Below are positions 61,239 through 64,000 of a DNA stretch of 64,000 nt, piece after piece; within the stretch, counting starts at the first letter, position 1; each line of letters starts with the position of its first letter. The translations under genes were made by a program, and so were the position numbers. The notes beneath the pieces are model-generated. The model was not told the DNA's origin. It did no database searches and was given only the letters and a program-made list of their open reading frames with translations. Source of the stretch: Paenibacillus faecalis. Lineage in GTDB: Bacteria > Bacillota > Bacilli > Paenibacillales > Paenibacillaceae. The stretch spans positions 3,967,920 through 4,031,919 of the forward strand of contig NZ_LT985747.1 of the NCBI RefSeq assembly GCF_900289175.1, in the 5' to 3' direction.

Positions 61239-62657
61239 TTAAGCAGGCAATTGTTCGCCTTCTTTCCCCTTTTTTTTCCGTAATGTAAAGGTTAGAGGAA
61301 CCCCTATAAGCGCAATAATCGTACTGACGAGAAACACATCGTTAATGCCCATGGAGGTGGCTACCGGTTGTTCAGTAATCCCTGCGTTGTGATAAACGGT
61401 CGCTCTTGATACAACCAGTGCACTGAAAATGCCGATCGACAGGGATGCCAATCCTTGACGAGCCCAGTTCGTAATAGAGGATGCATGACCGGAATATTCA
61501 CTGGACACCGCACTCATCGTTGAATTGGTCAGCGGCATATTGCACAGAGATATACCGAAATTGCGGATGACCAGCACCCCGGCAAACATATAAACAGACG
61601 TGCTTGTCGAAAATTTACTGAACACGGCTGTAGCTGCTACGATGATCAGCATCCCAGCCATCACCAGTTTAAACGGACCGATTCGGTCATAGTACTTGCC
61701 GATAACCGGAGCCGTCACCGCCATAATTAGAGCACCCGGCAGCATAATGATTCCGGTTTCCATAGGCGTAAGCTGCAGAACCGTTTGTAAAAAGAGCGGA
61801 ACCAAAAGCGCGCCGGCATACATGGAAATCGTATTGATACAGTTCAGAATCAGACTGTACCGGAACTGGGGAAAGCGAAACACTTTCAGCTGAAGAAGCG
61901 GAGCCTCTCTTTTCAATTCCCACACAATGAAAAATGCAAGCAACACAAGCCCTGCTCCCAATAAGGACAATGTCTTGACTGACCCCCATCCCCAAACGCT
62001 TCCATTACTAAAGGTCAATAGAAGGAGGGTGCTGCTGATCACAACAGATAAAAATCCTAGACTATCAAAAGACTTCTTTTTGCTCAATTTATAAAATGGA
62101 ATAAATTTAATGATGATGAACAAGGCCAACATTCCAATCGGTACATTGATCAGAAAGATCGACTTCCAACCGAAATATTGAATTAGGCTTCCTCCGAGCG
62201 TTGGACCAATGACGGGAGCCAGCATGGATGCCAGACTCCACCAGCCCATGGCATAAGCCTGCTGATCACGATCAAACACCTGGTAAATAATCGTCATCGT
62301 AATCGGGATGATCATACCACCGAATATACCTTGAATGATTCTAAATACAATCAACACATAGATGTCCCATGCGATAACACATAGAAATGAGAACAAAATA
62401 AAACCGATCAGTGAAATAACATACAGCCATTTATAGCTAAGCTGATCGCCCAAATACCCTACAATAGGAGCGATAATTCCCGTCGCCAGCAAGTAACCAG
62501 CCATTAGCCACTGCACGGTATTAAAGCTCGTATCAAATATGTTCATAACTACTGGCAGGGCTACATTAATGGTTGTAATACTAAGTCCGGCCAAAAAGTT
62601 GCCAAAGAAAATCGCACTCATAATAAGCCAAAAAGAAGATGATTTTTGTGTGTTCAC
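61239..62657 (-). CDS. DHA2-family MFS multidrug exporter (EmrB/QacA type)
   Basis: A 472-residue, 14-helix proton-driven drug exporter. Motif A is seen in GYLGDQLSYKWLY, the family motif in GIFGGMIIPITMTIIYQVFD, and motif C (SLASMLAPVIGPTLGGSLIQ) marks an antiporter. I chose the GTG at 62657, eight bases after GGAGG, over an upstream in-frame ATG at 62708 that has no site. No regulator gene sits beside it. Substrate cannot be told from sequence. Confidence 0.9.
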   Translation of the reverse strand: MNTQKSSSFWLIMSAIFFGNFLAGLSITTINVALPVVMNIFDTSFNTVQWLMAGYLLATGIIAPIVGYLGDQLSYKWLYVISLIGFILFSFLCVIAWDIYVLIVFRIIQGIFGGMIIPITMTIIYQVFDRDQQAYAMGWWSLASMLAPVIGPTLGGSLIQYFGWKSIFLINVPIGMLALFIIIKFIPFYKLSKKKSFDSLGFLSVVISSTLLLLTFSNGSVWGWGSVKTLSLLGAGLVLLAFFIVWELKREAPLLQLKVFRFPQFRYSLILNCINTISMYAGALLVPLFLQTVLQLTPMETGIIMLPGALIMAVTAPVIGKYYDRIGPFKLVMAGMLIIVAATAVFSKFSTSTSVYMFAGVLVIRNFGISLCNMPLTNSTMSAVSSEYSGHASSITNWARQGLASLSIGIFSALVVSRATVYHNAGITEQPVATSMGINDVFLVSTIIALIGVPLTFTLRKKKGKEGEQLPA

Positions 62658-62756
62658 AAAGCTGCCTCCAAATGCCAATTTAATCATTGAGTAACTAGAC
62701 CCTATCAAACATGCCGTCTAAATCTTATATCGAGCTCCATAAGACATCCAGGCTAC

Positions 62757-62794
62757 AATAAAAAAGCCCCTCTGCTGACCATCAGAGAAAGCTT
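62757..62794 (-). terminator. Terminator after the 48-residue gene
   Basis: AAGC/GCTT and CTCTG/CAGAG pairings close a hairpin followed by six U residues on the minus strand. Confidence 0.6.
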
Positions 62795-62846
62795 GGACTA
62801 TGAATTGATTGCAGTTAAATATGTTTTATCATCATATTGCCTTTCA

Positions 62847-62993
62847 TTATTCCGTGGTAAACAGCCCCCGCAGCATAATTTCCCGGTTGTTAACAAACTC
62901 TTTCATGATAATAAAATGGTCCGTCTCTTCAAGACTGTACTGCTCAATACCGCTCTCGATCAGTCTGTATATCCTTGCAGCCGGATAAGCCAT
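62847..62993 (-). CDS. 48-residue small protein
   Basis: An open frame from ATG 62993 encodes MAYPAARIYRLIESGIEQYS, then LEETDHFIIMKEFVNNREIM and LRGLFTTE. It is acidic and probably helical. The ribosome site is weak, but the codon use is like that of neighbours and a terminator follows about 50 bases later. No family is recognised. Confidence 0.45.
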   Translation of the reverse strand: MAYPAARIYRLIESGIEQYSLEETDHFIIMKEFVNNREIMLRGLFTTE

Positions 62994-63114
62994 GAGTATA
63001 GGTGAATACAAGCCCGATTGAGATTATATCCATTATAGCTTATAACGGCCTTAAACCAAAAAAACAACGGATTGCCGCCCTATGCCACATATCCGCTGCT
63101 ATGATTAATCATCT

Positions 63115-63705
63115 TTAGTCGTTGATCAGAAATTTGTATAAATCTTCGATCTTCTCATCAGTTAATGCCCCGCTGTTATCGAACACTTTGATCGATGATG
63201 GTGGGATATCCCAGTTGATCTCCGGAACAAAGTCAACGCGTTCTTTAAATGTATCCCAATGCTCCAGCTTCCACTCATCACGCTCGGTCTGTCTGCCAAT
63301 GATGCGCTTTTTCTGCAGTTCCATATCCTGAAGCGTAACTACGATAACCTTAACATTAACCTCATTTTTCGTCCGGCCTGCCGCTGAAATCACCTCTTCG
63401 ATCCATTCCCGATTTTTCAGCTCTGCCGTAAACGGAGAGATCATAAATACGTTCTGCCCCGCACTCAAGTTTTCGATACAGATATCCTTCGTCGTATCAT
63501 ACTCTAAATCACGCAGGTTTTCCTTATAAAAATCGGAATCCCGATCGTTCGGGTCCAGCCCGTTAGCTTCCAAAAACTTTTCAACAAAACGTCCGCCAAC
63601 CGTATCACGGTCCAGAAATGCTGCCGGAATGCGAGCTGCAAGCTTCTTCGCTACCGTTGTTTTTCCTGTTCCGGCAACACCAACAAAAAACACTAGCTTC
63701 TGCAT
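63115..63705 (-). CDS. P-loop kinase-like AAA family protein
   Basis: A 196-residue nucleotide-binding protein. Walker A GVAGTGKTTVAKKLA is at residues 9-23, followed by DRDTVGG and the helical middle, with an arginine-rich lid (QKKRIIGRQTERDEWKLEHW) typical of AAA_33/zeta-toxin-like small-molecule kinases. The substrate is unknown. It lies 55 bases downstream of the FMN reductase gene on the same strand and may share its message. Confidence 0.85.
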   Translation of the reverse strand: MQKLVFFVGVAGTGKTTVAKKLAARIPAAFLDRDTVGGRFVEKFLEANGLDPNDRDSDFYKENLRDLEYDTTKDICIENLSAGQNVFMISPFTAELKNREWIEEVISAAGRTKNEVNVKVIVVTLQDMELQKKRIIGRQTERDEWKLEHWDTFKERVDFVPEINWDIPPSSIKVFDNSGALTDEKIEDLYKFLIND

Positions 63706-63760
63706 GCTTTAGTTCTCTCCCTTATAGGAAATATAGTCTGACCAAGAGGATGGATGATCC

Positions 63761-64000
63761 TTAGATACGCTGCATTCTCAGCTGTGTTTCCTCCACCAGC
63801 TCTTCAATGGAGGAATCTAGGCGCTCCTGAAGCACCTCTGTGATATCAAATCCGCCATCCTCCCTGCGAGCCACTTGAGCATCCACGGTGTACACGCCCC
63901 CCAATATATAACGAGCGCCAATGGACGATAATACCGGCTTTAAAGCATAGTCCATGGATAACAGATGAGCAAGGCTTCCACCGATAAATAGCGGTAAAAT
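63761..64000 (-). CDS. NADPH-dependent FMN reductase, SsuE-like (C-terminal part)
   Basis: The last 79 codons of a gene entering from the right edge. The visible part begins ILPLFIGGSLAHLLSMDYAL and continues KPVLSSIGARYILGGVYTVD, then an acidic helical tail. This is the C-terminal half of SsuE/MsuE-type FMN reductases, which supply reduced flavin to sulfonate monooxygenases. The N-terminal FMN-binding half is outside the window. Neighbouring sulfonate genes would be expected beyond the edge. Confidence 0.82.
   Translation of the reverse strand: MLPLFIGGSLAHLLSMDYALKPVLSSIGARYILGGVYTVDAQVARREDGGFDITEVLQERLDSSIEELVEETQLRMQRI

Noticed and set aside
1..64000. CRISPR arrays
   Set aside because: The only tandem repeats are the WIAG coding repeats and the 86-bp array; neither has unique spacers between short constant repeats.

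Overview
The window reads as the chromosome of a Paenibacillus-type, low-to-mid G+C, spore-forming Firmicute. The clues are a giant WIAG-tail repeat protein, a YjcZ-family spore peptide, a CsbD stress protein, YesM/AraC-type two-component sugar regulation, an energy-coupling-factor module and strong AGGAGG ribosome sites. No ribosomal RNA and no CRISPR array was found; one tRNA gene is present.

Layout. 0-3.4 kb: SNF2-type helicase and the start of its downstream partner. 3.5-12 kb: a sugar ABC importer operon (two permeases, then the binding lipoprotein), divergent from a YesM-type sensor kinase and AraC-type response regulator, then a TspO-like protein. 12.1-13 kb: RidA and CsbD. 13.4-22.9 kb: a nearly complete flavin-based extracellular electron transfer (FLEET) locus: FMN-bearing lipoprotein PplA, membrane-anchored NDH-2, two polyprenyl synthase subunits, an EcfT/EcfA2/EcfA1 module, EetB, EetA and the flavinyl transferase ApbE. 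23.4-24.3 kb: two mini-genes and a GreA/GreB-C-domain protein. 24.6-29.8 kb: a 1739-residue WIAG-tail repeat protein.

Accessory region, about 30.3-51.7 kb. It begins at a membrane-protein gene with a lost 5' end, where an AT-rich dicarboxylate module (DctS, DctR, DctB and a DASS transporter) has been joined on. It continues with a holin, an amidase, unknown small genes, a FusB/FusC-type EF-G-binding gene behind an apparent leader-peptide attenuator, a YjcZ peptide and a His-rich zinc exporter. Then come a decayed phage terminase small-subunit gene, a damaged IS200-like element and a damaged IS3-family element. After these lie a tightly overlapping three-gene cassette ending in a PD-(D/E)XK nuclease (candidate defence system), a hicBA pair with a frameshifted toxin, a secreted HNH-toxin/SUKH-immunity pair, and tRNA-Thr(CGU), whose 3' end faces the region.

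51.9-64 kb: core and secreted functions. There is a thiamine-binding protein; class I ribonucleotide reductase nrdA/nrdB under two NrdR boxes 31 bp apart plus a cobalamin riboswitch with terminator; and about eight 86-bp tandem repeats between nrdA and nrdB. Beyond that are a chitin-type LPMO, a lethal-factor-like metalloprotease, a DUF817 protein, a DHA2-type MFS exporter, a P-loop kinase and the end of an FMN reductase gene.

The strongest leads are the FLEET locus with its ECF module, the EF-G-binding leader attenuator, the PD-(D/E)XK cassette, the dual NrdR/B12 control of nrdA, and the 86-bp repeats.
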